A DNA stretch of 64,000 nucleotides, from NCBI GenBank assembly GCA_012729505.1, contig JAAYDA010000029.1, positions 1 to 64,000 on the forward strand, given 5' to 3'. A model generated the notes under the pieces. It was not told the origin of the DNA, did no database searches, and saw nothing but the letters and a program-made list of their open reading frames with translations. Made by a program: the position numbers and the translations under genes. The DNA is from Syntrophomonadaceae bacterium (GTDB lineage Bacteria; Bacillota; Syntrophomonadia; Syntrophomonadales; DTU052). Shown piece by piece: positions 20,128-28,632 of the stretch; positions within the stretch are counted from its first letter, which is position 1, and each line of letters begins with the position of its first letter.

Positions 20128-20173
20128 AAAAACGAAAACAGGGCATACCCTTTAATTGAGATACGCCCTGTTT
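20128..20173 (-). terminator. Terminator of the Hdr-Flx operon
   Basis: AAACAGGGC...GCCCTGTTT hairpin followed on minus strand by TTCGTTTTTC. Confidence 0.7.
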
Positions 20174-20228
20174 ATTGTTTCCCATTGTTTAACAGACCTG
20201 TGATTAAGCCATCTTGTTGAGGATTATT

Positions 20229-21089
20229 CTACCACTCCGGAGGAAGCTTTTTGAGTTGGGCCAGGTTAAAAACCGGTCCGTCAAGACAGATGTATTCGCT
20301 ACCAATATTGCAGCGGCCACACTTGCCTATCCCGCATTTCATCCTCATCTCCAGGGTAGTGATGACCTGTTCATCTGTATAGCCCATCTTCTCCAGAGCC
20401 TGAAGCACAAATTTAATCATAATGGGAGGACCACAGGTAACCGCAATCCTTCCCTGAGGGGACGGATTGATCTCTTCCAGGTAGGCCGGACAAAAGCCCA
20501 CATTACCCGCCCACTGATCTTCAGCATTGTCAATAGTCGTATATACTTCACAATTGGGTACCTGGGGCCACTCTTCAAACAATTCTCTCTTAAAACAAAG
20601 ATCATCATAACTCCGGGCACCGTAAATGATTTGAATCTTGCCGTAATCCTCACGATGTTTGAAGCAGTATTTAATAAAAGAACGCAGCGGCGCAAGACCA
20701 ATACCTCCGCCAATAAACAGCATATCCTTACCTTTGCATTCCTCTACCGGGAAGCCGTTGCCGTATGGGCCTCTAACCCCCAGGGTCTGCCCAACCTCGA
20801 TTTCGTGGAGAGCATCAGTTAACAGCCCCACCCTTTTAATGGCGAACTGCAAATGATCATCATCCTGCCAGGAAACCGAAAACATACCTTCTCCAATGGC
20901 CACATGTGAAACCATGGCCAGCTGGCCCGGCATGACCTTGAAGGGAATGCCATTTTCGCCGACCACATAGAAAGTCTTTACATCAGAGGTTTCATCCACA
21001 ATTTTTTGAACTTTAACCATGGTTGGAACCAGAGGATTAGTCTGACCATGATCTTTACAACTACATTCGTGGTTATGATCATGCATCAA
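20229..21089 (-). CDS. FAD/NAD(P)-binding oxidoreductase subunit (FlxA / anaerobic sulfite reductase B-like)
   Basis: GVRGPYGNGFP, LFIGGGIGLAPLRSFIKYC, AVTCGPPIMIKFVLQAL, C-terminal [2Fe-2S] motif CGIGKCGRCNIGSEYICLDGPVF. Confidence 0.88.
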   Translation of the reverse strand: MMHDHNHECSCKDHGQTNPLVPTMVKVQKIVDETSDVKTFYVVGENGIPFKVMPGQLAMVSHVAIGEGMFSVSWQDDDHLQFAIKRVGLLTDALHEIEVGQTLGVRGPYGNGFPVEECKGKDMLFIGGGIGLAPLRSFIKYCFKHREDYGKIQIIYGARSYDDLCFKRELFEEWPQVPNCEVYTTIDNAEDQWAGNVGFCPAYLEEINPSPQGRIAVTCGPPIMIKFVLQALEKMGYTDEQVITTLEMRMKCGIGKCGRCNIGSEYICLDGPVFNLAQLKKLPPEW

Positions 21090-22095
21090 GCTTCACCTCC
21101 TTAACTTTCTCAATAACTTCAATAATGTTGACCCCATTGGGGCATAGGATTACACATCGCCCACATCCTGTACACAGGTTGGCGCCATAACGTTCATTAA
21201 AAAATTGCAGCTTATGCAAAAAACGGTTGCGGTATCTCTCTTTTTTATAGTCACGGGGATTATGACCGCCGGCCATCATAGTATATTCCCGATACATGCA
21301 GGAATCCCAACAGCGAAAACGATTGCCCGCTTCTCCCCGATTGCTGACCTGGATGTCGAAACAGTAGCAGCTGGGACATACATAGGTACAGATTCCGCAG
21401 TTCATACAGCGAGAGGACAGATCATCCCATACCGGATGTTCAAACATTTCCGCCAGTTTCTCACTCACCCCGGTCATATCCACCTTTCGGCTCTGGGGTT
21501 CTGCCTGGGGCAGAGTTACATCACGCTCTTCCATCAAAGCCGCTATTTTAGCCGTAAGCTCTTCTCCGCGTGAGGTCTTGGCTTCCCAGGCATAATCCTG
21601 GTTTTCCAGCTCATGGATCAAGACGTCGGCCGCCGGATTGATCCGGTCCGCTCCCATTCCTTCACAGAAACAAGCCGGACCCGGCTTATAACAAGCCTGA
21701 GCAATAATGGTAAGGTCCTGGCGGCGTGCCTTATAATACTCATCTTCAAAGCCCATGGTCAAAAAGGCCATATCCAAATTTTCCAGCGCCTTCAGGTCAC
21801 AGGCTTTAATCCCGAATATTATCCGGGCCCCCTCCCGGACCTGAACTTCAGTGATTTCCACATCCTGCTTGCTGGTTTTGAACTTGTACATAGGTTCCGT
21901 CTGGGGAATTACTACGTTTTTAGGAGACAAGTAGGTGTTGAGCAGATCCAGGGCCAGCTCATCTGCGGGGTTATCGGCCCATTGGAAATATCCGCTGATG
22001 TCATCACGAAGCATGGGCACATAAACTTCAGCATCGTTAGCCATAATGTTCAGCGCCTCTCTCAATTTATCCAACGGTAATACTTTCATAGCCAC
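21079..22095 (-). CDS. 4Fe-4S dicluster protein (FlxB / anaerobic sulfite reductase A-like)
   Basis: CMNCGICTYVCPSCYC and CTGCGRCVILCPNGV ferredoxin motifs; IIFGIKACDLKAL. Confidence 0.85.
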   Translation of the reverse strand: MAMKVLPLDKLREALNIMANDAEVYVPMLRDDISGYFQWADNPADELALDLLNTYLSPKNVVIPQTEPMYKFKTSKQDVEITEVQVREGARIIFGIKACDLKALENLDMAFLTMGFEDEYYKARRQDLTIIAQACYKPGPACFCEGMGADRINPAADVLIHELENQDYAWEAKTSRGEELTAKIAALMEERDVTLPQAEPQSRKVDMTGVSEKLAEMFEHPVWDDLSSRCMNCGICTYVCPSCYCFDIQVSNRGEAGNRFRCWDSCMYREYTMMAGGHNPRDYKKERYRNRFLHKLQFFNERYGANLCTGCGRCVILCPNGVNIIEVIEKVKEVKLDA

Positions 22096-22101
22096 ACCCC
22101 C

Positions 22102-23004
22102 CTACATAAACTCGTCCGGGTCATCAACACGATAACGGCTGAGGGGAGGAATGGCATCATCCTCAAGGCTCAACCCGGCTTGATAAGGCCCGAAGAGTTC
22201 ATCTACGTCTTTAACCAGCTTGCGATTCAGAAGCATAAGAGGAATGCCCACCGGACACACTCTTTCACACTCGCCACACTCAACACAGCGACCGGCCACA
22301 TGAGTGGCTCGAATAATGTGGTATAACATATTGTTCACAGTATCGGTGGAACGCCCCACCCATTGGGGCTTAGATTCATCAAAAATACAGGTGCGGCAGT
22401 TGCAGGCCACACAAGCATTGCGGCAGGCATAACACCTGATACATTTGCTAAGCTCCTGGGCGAAGAAATTGTACCGTTCATCCGGAGTCATTTTCTCGAT
22501 TTCTTCCACAGAGGCAAATCGCTCATTACTTGGTTCAACCTTTTGCAAATCACCTATTATTTCATCATAAATAAACGGATTAGGATTTTGGCACACCTGG
22601 CACTTGGCCGCTATTTCGGCTGCCGGAGCCTTGCCAAAACCTGATGCGGCCCGGGCATATTCGTTTGGATCCTTCATTCCCGGACAATTAATACCGATAA
22701 TGTGCAGCCGTTCCCGGGGTATTACCCGATCTTGAATCATTCTGATAATGCCGCGGACATCACACCCTTTGGCAAATATAGCAACCTTGTCGGTTCCATC
22801 ACGATAGTCGGTCAAAAGAGCCGCTATTTCATGAATGCAGTATTCGTCTATTATTAGCCGATCAACCTCGGCCAGTTCTGTGATGGCGGTAGGAGCGCTG
22901 GCGTAAGGCTCATCACCTTTCTCCCACCCCAAGACTACGGACACCGTCCCGTCCGCAAGGAGACGTTTAGCTATTTCTCTGGCTTTATTAGTGAAATCAT
23001 TCAT
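22102..23004 (-). CDS. 4Fe-4S protein (FlxC-like)
   Basis: CIRCYACRNACVACNC and CVECGECERVCPVGIPL; FAKGCDVRGIIRMIQDR (FrhB-like N-terminal region). Confidence 0.82.
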   Translation of the reverse strand: MNDFTNKAREIAKRLLADGTVSVVLGWEKGDEPYASAPTAITELAEVDRLIIDEYCIHEIAALLTDYRDGTDKVAIFAKGCDVRGIIRMIQDRVIPRERLHIIGINCPGMKDPNEYARAASGFGKAPAAEIAAKCQVCQNPNPFIYDEIIGDLQKVEPSNERFASVEEIEKMTPDERYNFFAQELSKCIRCYACRNACVACNCRTCIFDESKPQWVGRSTDTVNNMLYHIIRATHVAGRCVECGECERVCPVGIPLMLLNRKLVKDVDELFGPYQAGLSLEDDAIPPLSRYRVDDPDEFM

Positions 23005-23434
23005 GCTCTTCCCTCAGCTTTCGGTTGGGACCAACCTTTTTTACTTCGTCTACCACGTGGGTCATCACGTCAGCAAATTTCTGACCCTCGGAGCCGGATA
23101 TCCAGGCCATCTGGTAGCGTTCCGGTTCAATTCCCAAATACTGCAGGAAACTTTTCATCATAGTATGCCTCCGCCGGGAATAATAATTGCCACTACCATA
23201 GTGGCATTCTCCCGGGTGTCAACCGGAGACAAGGACACCGTCTGCACCCGACTTAAAGGCCCGCAATACAAAAAGCGGATCTATTCGTCCGGAACAGGGC
23301 ACTCTAATAATCCTTACGTTGGGAGGGTATTGCAGCCGGTTGCTTCCAGCCAAATCTGCCCCCGCATAAGAACACCAGTTGCAAGCAAAGGCTACTATCT
23401 TAGGGGTCCAAGCTTTAGTTGCCTCTACAGACAT
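22997..23434 (-). CDS. MvhD/FlxD-type hydrogenase delta subunit, selenoprotein (TGA 23219-23221 = Sec)
   Basis: Reading through the TGA gives ...GADGVLVSG[U][73 protein letters not shown], a complete 145-aa MvhD; ORF track calls only the first 71 aa. Confidence 0.92.
23174..23215 (-). promoter_or_regulatory. Candidate bacterial SECIS element in mvhD/flxD
   Basis: Minus strand 3 nt after TGA: CCGGGA ... TGCCACTA-TGG-TAGTGGCA ... TCCCGG (8-bp apical stem plus 6-bp outer stem). Confidence 0.8.
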
Positions 23435-25404
23435 AGTGCATCCACCTCCGCTACTATTTGATCGCCGGTGTAGCCATCCAGGTCAAGTGCACAGGGTCGG
23501 CATGCGGCCACACAGGCGCCACAGCCCTGACACAGACCTTTATTGATGTGAGCCACCTGTCGTTCAACTACCTGACCGTGAGCTCTCTCTTTTTTAGGTA
23601 TCATACTTATGGCCTGATAAGGGCACACCGGTACACAGAATTCACATCCGGTACATTTGCTCTGGTCCACGTTTGCCACCATTGGCTCAGTGGCCAGTTC
23701 GGATTTATTCAGCAAGGCCGCTACTTTCACTGCAGCACCGCTGGCCTGGGCCACCGTGTCCGGAATATCCCGGGGGCCCTGGCACGCACCGGCCAGAAAT
23801 ACTCCGGCGGTAAATGTTTCCATGGGCTGAAGTTTGGGATGGGCTTCCTGATAAAAGCCGTCCTTATCAACTGAAAACCCTACGATCTTGGCTATTTCCG
23901 CCGAACCTGCCGACGGAACCATGGCCGTAGCCAGGACAACCAGATCAACTTCAACCTCGATTGGTTTGCCCAGAAGAGTATCCTCACTCTTGATTACTAA
24001 ACGGTCACCACGAGGATAGATCTTGCTGACCCGTCCTCTTATATACTGGGCGCCCTGGTCCACTGACCGCAGATAAAACTCCTCATATCCTTTGCCGGCA
24101 GTACGAACATCCATATAGAATACATATGCCTGGCCATCGGGAATCTTCTCCATAACCTGACTGGCATGCTTGGCTGTGTACATACAACAGGTACGGGAGC
24201 AATAGCTCTTGCCTTTGGTATCATCCCGAGATCCTACACATTTAATAAATGCTACATCCTGCGGAATTTTACCGTCAGACGGCCGTTTGATCTTCCCTCC
24301 GGTAGGACCGGAAGCATTGACCATACGCTCAAAATGCAGACCGGAAATAACGTCAGGATACCTTCCGTATCCGTATTCTCCATAAGCCTCTTCCCACGGG
24401 AACAGATCATATCCGGTAGCCATAACTATGGCGCCCACTTCCTCCTGAAACACTCGGTCCTGATCATCATATCGGATCGCTTTAACCGGACAGATTTTTT
24501 CACAAACCCCGCATTTGCCGTTTATCAGCTTCCGGCAATTAGCAGCATCAATAACAGGCTTGTTGGGAACCGCCTGGGCAAAAGGCTTGTATATAGCCGG
24601 ACGAATTCCTAAACCCAAATCAAATTCGCTTTTTACTTTTTCAGGACACTTGGTTTCACAAAGCCCGCAACCGGTACAATCATCATGATCCACATATTTG
24701 GCTTTTTCACGAATAGTGACCGTAAAGTTACCAATATATCCGGTTACTCTTTCTACCTCGGAATAGCTGTATAGTGTAATATTAGGATGCTGTGCCACAG
24801 CAACCATCTTGGGGGTGCTTATTCAAGCCGAGCAATCCATGGTGGGAAAGGTCTTATCCAACTGAGCCATCTTCCCTCCGATGGTTGTGCTCCTTTCTAC
24901 CAAGATTACCTGATGGCCGGTTTCGGCAATATCAATGGCGGCTTGCATTCCTGCAATTCCCCCGCCTATCACCAAAGCCTTCTTAGTAACCGGTATGGTT
25001 GTAACCTGAAGTGGTTTGTTGCGCTCCACTTTAGCAACCGCCATACGAATCAAATCGATGGCTTTTTGAGTCGCCTCATCCTTGTTCGAGTGAACCCATG
25101 ATACCTGTTCGCGAATATTAACCATTTCGAACATGTACGGGTTTAATCCCGCGCCGGACATGGCTTTGCGGAAAGTGTTCTCATGCATACGCGGCGAACA
25201 CGAGGCCACAATAACCCGGTTCAGATTATGCTCTTCGGCAGCTTTCTTGATCTGCTCCTGTCCGGGATCAGAACACATATATTTATAAGAAGTTGAGAAA
25301 ACAACCGAAGGCATCACACTTGCTACCTCGGCTACCCGGTCAACATCAACCGTGGAAGCAATGTTGGTTCCACAACCACAGACAAATACCCCTATCCTTT
25401 TCAC
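23425..25404 (-). CDS. HdrA-like heterodisulfide reductase subunit A, selenoprotein (TGA 24823-24825 = Sec)
   Basis: Two ORF-track pieces (24823-25404 and 23425-24807) are in one frame: ...[15 protein letters not shown][U][24 protein letters not shown]...; FAD-binding [10 protein letters not shown] and several 4Fe-4S motifs. Confidence 0.93.
24785..24805 (-). promoter_or_regulatory. Candidate bacterial SECIS element in hdrA
   Basis: Minus strand downstream of TGA: GGT-TGCTGT-GGC-ACAGCA-TCC (6-bp apical stem, GGC loop, flanking GG/CC pairs). Confidence 0.7.
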
Positions 25405-25406
25405 CT

Positions 25407-26576
25407 TTAATTCCCCTCCTCTCCTCCGGAAGTCTCTTTAGCCTTTTTGGCCAACAAAGCACCCGCCACCTTTTGAGCTTTGTCTTTGTCCTGTTCGAAG
25501 ATTTCCTGGAGTTTCGCGGCCCTGGCCGGCTCCGCTGTCAGAAGAGCCTCCAGCCGGGCTGCCTGATCAGCGTCATTGTAAATCTGTTGTGCCAAAGACG
25601 GCCCATCATCTTCAACCTTTTCCGGCTTGGCCACAGGTTTAGCCGCAGCAGCTTTTTTACCCTTTTTCCCTGCCTGCGCAGCTTCCGCAGCTTCTTCCAT
25701 GGCCCTGGCTTTAGCAGGAAGCTGATCAAATATAGAATTAGCCTCCACAAAGTGGTGGTTGGTTCCTACTGAAGAGGGCTCCGCTCCACAGGCTATAGAT
25801 ACCAGTTCGGTCACATAATATACCGGCAGTTTAAACTCAACCCGGTATTTCTTTTCAATGGCTTTTTGTCGCATATCCAGGTTCAGATGACAAATGGGAC
25901 AGGCCGTTACTATACTGTCCGCACCCATCTCTTTGGCATTCATTAAAATCCGATAAGTCATTTCCAGACATATATCAGGCTGAGTTACTCCTAATCCTGC
26001 CCCACAACACTCCGTTTTGAAATCCCACTTCACCGGTGAAGCACCGACAGCCTCCATAATCCGATCCATGCTTTGAGGGTCCTCCGGATCGTCAAAGCCG
26101 GTTATTCCCACCGGTCTAACTAAGAGACAGCCATAATAACAGGCCGGAGTCATACCCTTGAGGGGTTTGGTCACTTTAGCGGCCAGATTGTCCAACCCAT
26201 ACCGCTCCGCCAATAGCTCCAGGGTTGACACCGTCTGATGAGTAGCGGCATAAGTCATGCCAATAGCCTCTTCAACCTGACTCCTAGCCTTAGCATCAGA
26301 CCTCACTTCATTTTCAGCCGCCCGAAACCGATTATAACAGGCCGCACAGGGAGCAAAAACATCCATTCCTTCCTTTTCTGCGATGGCCAAGCTACGGGCG
26401 GGCAAAGCGACGGACAGCAGATGATTGGTTTGATGAGCCGAGCTGGCGCCACAGCAACTCCAATCTGGAATTTCCCAGAACTCAATACCAAGAAGATCAG
26501 CCATTCTATGAGTTGACATCCCATACTCTTTGGCGGTGCCATCCAACGAACATCCAGGGTAATAGGCTATTTTCAT
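25407..26576 (-). CDS. HdrB-like heterodisulfide reductase subunit B with C-terminal extension
   Basis: CCG motifs WSCCGASSAHQ and TECCGAGLG, YPGCSLDGTAKEYG; ~97-aa Ala/Lys/Glu-rich C-terminal tail. Confidence 0.9.
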   Translation of the reverse strand: MKIAYYPGCSLDGTAKEYGMSTHRMADLLGIEFWEIPDWSCCGASSAHQTNHLLSVALPARSLAIAEKEGMDVFAPCAACYNRFRAAENEVRSDAKARSQVEEAIGMTYAATHQTVSTLELLAERYGLDNLAAKVTKPLKGMTPACYYGCLLVRPVGITGFDDPEDPQSMDRIMEAVGASPVKWDFKTECCGAGLGVTQPDICLEMTYRILMNAKEMGADSIVTACPICHLNLDMRQKAIEKKYRVEFKLPVYYVTELVSIACGAEPSSVGTNHHFVEANSIFDQLPAKARAMEEAAEAAQAGKKGKKAAAAKPVAKPEKVEDDGPSLAQQIYNDADQAARLEALLTAEPARAAKLQEIFEQDKDKAQKVAGALLAKKAKETSGGEEGN

Positions 26577-27139
26577 TGGTGATCCCCCTCCATTTCCTTG
26601 ACTTTATCAAATATACGGCTGACTTCCTTTCTGCCTTTAATAGGTTCAGGTAAAATATTGAGCTTTCCTTTAGAAAGCATTAAAGGTCCCTGCTCCGCAT
26701 TCTTCAGCAGTTTCATATTCCGGGTATTATATTCCACCACCATCGAGGCTTCGTGAACTCGTCCGAAACGTTTAACCCCATTCAGGAAAGATTGGTTGAA
26801 TGCCGATACATCTCTAAATACTCTTCCTCTGCCCAGAGCTTCCCTTCGCAGGGCATCCATAATAGAAGCAATATCCACCCCTCTTGGACACCGAGCCGTG
26901 CAGGTGTCACAGGAAGCACAAACCCATATACTCTTAGCCTGCAAGGCCTCCTCAACTAAGCCCAGCTGCAGCAATCGGATTATTTGACGCGGGGGATAAT
27001 CCATAGCGAAATTTACCGGACAGCCGGCCGTACATTTACCACACTGGTAACATAGGCTGGTCCTGGTTCCGCTGGCAGCTTCAATGGCCTTTACAAGGTC
27101 TTGAGCTTCTCGGCTGGCAGACAAGACAACTTTACCCAT
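26573..27139 (-). CDS. HdrC-like heterodisulfide reductase subunit C
   Basis: CYQCGKCTAGCPV and CASCDTCTARCPRGVDI; start placed at MGKVVLSASREA (CAT 27137-27139). Confidence 0.9.
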   Translation of the reverse strand: MGKVVLSASREAQDLVKAIEAASGTRTSLCYQCGKCTAGCPVNFAMDYPPRQIIRLLQLGLVEEALQAKSIWVCASCDTCTARCPRGVDIASIMDALRREALGRGRVFRDVSAFNQSFLNGVKRFGRVHEASMVVEYNTRNMKLLKNAEQGPLMLSKGKLNILPEPIKGRKEVSRIFDKVKEMEGDHQ

Positions 27140-27421
27140 TAATTCCTCTCCTTTCCCAAACTCATATGCCAGTCCCAGGTTGATAAAAATTAATACTATC
27201 CACCCTCGGGACATTGCAATCCGGGTCATTTAATTGCCGACACATTAATTTCGGTTATTTCTCACTTAATTATATCATTTTCACGAATTTTGTCGCATCA
27301 TTGCGCTAATTATATGATAATTGTCCAGAATGTTTTTAAGTATGAGTTAACCTTGCATTTCTTATAGCTAATAGAGTAACATAAATTTAAATATGTATCA
27401 TTAATAAATAATTTCATATTG

Positions 27422-27505
27422 CCACGGGGAGCCTAAATTCCGGCTGAGAAAGAACTATTGTTCTGACCCGCTAACCTGATCTGGGTAATGCCAGCGTAGG
27501 GATGT
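27422..27505 (+). promoter_or_regulatory. TPP riboswitch (THI element)
   Basis: CCACGGGGAGCC...CGGCTGAGAAAG...CTGACCCGCTAACCTGATCTGGGTAATGCCAGCGTAGGGA matches the THI-box consensus. Confidence 0.97.
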
Positions 27506-27530
27506 GCTTAATTCGCGCAAATTGCGAAGT

Positions 27531-27566
27531 ACGGTCTTACCTTTCAGGTTAAAGACCGTTTTTTTT
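27531..27566 (+). terminator. Riboswitch-associated intrinsic terminator
   Basis: ACGGTCTTaccttTCAGGTTAAAGACCGTTTTTTTT directly after the THI box and before the first CDS. Confidence 0.88.
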
Positions 27567-27580
27567 AGGAGGGATCACCA

Positions 27581-27865
27581 GTGAATTGTAATGTTAGCCT
27601 TCAGATTGTACCCCTGGTTGCAGAAGAAAAAATCTATCCCCTGGTTGATCAGGTCATCACCTTAATCAAAGATTCAGGCGTGAAATATTTAGTTGGCCCT
27701 ATGGAAACCACTATGGAAGGAGAACTTGATCAACTTTTGAAACTGGTGGGCGAAGCTCACCAATTATGCATTTCTCAGGGCGCCGGTCGAATCATATCAG
27801 TAGTCAAGATTGATCAAAAAATCGGTGGTGTTACTATTGAAGAAAAAATTAAGAAACACCGCTAA
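27581..27865 (+). CDS. Thiamine-binding / MTH1187-YkoF-like family protein
   Basis: VSLQIVPLVAEEKIYPLVDQVITLIKDSGVKYLVGPMETTMEGELDQLLKLV; first gene after the THI box. Confidence 0.85.
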   Translation: MNCNVSLQIVPLVAEEKIYPLVDQVITLIKDSGVKYLVGPMETTMEGELDQLLKLVGEAHQLCISQGAGRIISVVKIDQKIGGVTIEEKIKKHR

Positions 27866-28607
27866 CCATCTGTTTCCCCTGCTGGCAGTCGCCCTCATAT
27901 TACTAGTTTGGGAAGAGCTGGTGAAGTTTTGCAATGTCCCGGAGTGGATTTTACCCGGGCCATTACAAATATGGCACACTCTGGTCGAGACCTGGTCTTT
28001 AATGCTGGTACATGCTCGGGCCACCGTAATTGAAAGTCTGCTGGGATTTAGTCTGGCCATTATTATGGCACTGATTATTACTTTTGTAATGAATGAGATC
28101 TCCCTTGTCAGGAAGGCCCTTTATCCCATTATTATTACGTCCCAGACAATCCCCATAGTGTCGGTAGCCCCACTTTTCGTTATCTGGTTTGGCTATGATC
28201 TGTTGCCCAAAATCATCGTTGTGGCCCTGGTCTGCTTCTTTCCCATCGCCATAAGTCTCCTTAACGGCATGGCTGCCGTAGATCGCGACTACCTGCAGTT
28301 GTTCAAATCCATGCAGTCCAGCCGTTGGAATACGTTTCGCCTGGTTACTTTCCCCCTGGCGATGCCTTCATTTTTTGCCGGGCTTAAAATTTCGGCAGCC
28401 TACAGCGTAATGGGAGCAGTAATCGGAGAATGGCTGGGAGCAAAAGAAGGACTGGGATACTATATGACTCTGGCCCAGCATTCCTTTAATGTTGACCGGG
28501 TGTTTGCCGCTATCGTCTTAATCACTATTTTTAGTATGCTTCTTTTCGTTCTAGTGAGTATCACTGAGAAACTGGTAATTCCGTGGAATGATAAATTTAT
28601 TAATTAA
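27810..28607 (+). CDS. ABC transporter permease, thiamine/HMP-precursor type (ThiX-like)
   Basis: SsuC/TauC-type permease EAA region (SRWNTFRLVTFPLAMPSFFAGLKISAAYSVMGAVIGEW); true start uncertain because it overlaps the upstream gene. Confidence 0.88.
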   Translation: MIKKSVVLLLKKKLRNTANHLFPLLAVALILLVWEELVKFCNVPEWILPGPLQIWHTLVETWSLMLVHARATVIESLLGFSLAIIMALIITFVMNEISLVRKALYPIIITSQTIPIVSVAPLFVIWFGYDLLPKIIVVALVCFFPIAISLLNGMAAVDRDYLQLFKSMQSSRWNTFRLVTFPLAMPSFFAGLKISAAYSVMGAVIGEWLGAKEGLGYYMTLAQHSFNVDRVFAAIVLITIFSMLLFVLVSITEKLVIPWNDKFIN

Positions 28608-28632
28608 AATTAACCGAAGAGGAGAAAGTCAG

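Noticed and set aside
23425-25404. hdrA as a frameshifted or nonsense pseudogene
   Set aside because: Both halves are in the same frame, all motifs are intact, the only interruption is TGA at a conserved Cys, and an SECIS-like hairpin follows; the adjacent mvhD shows the same pattern.
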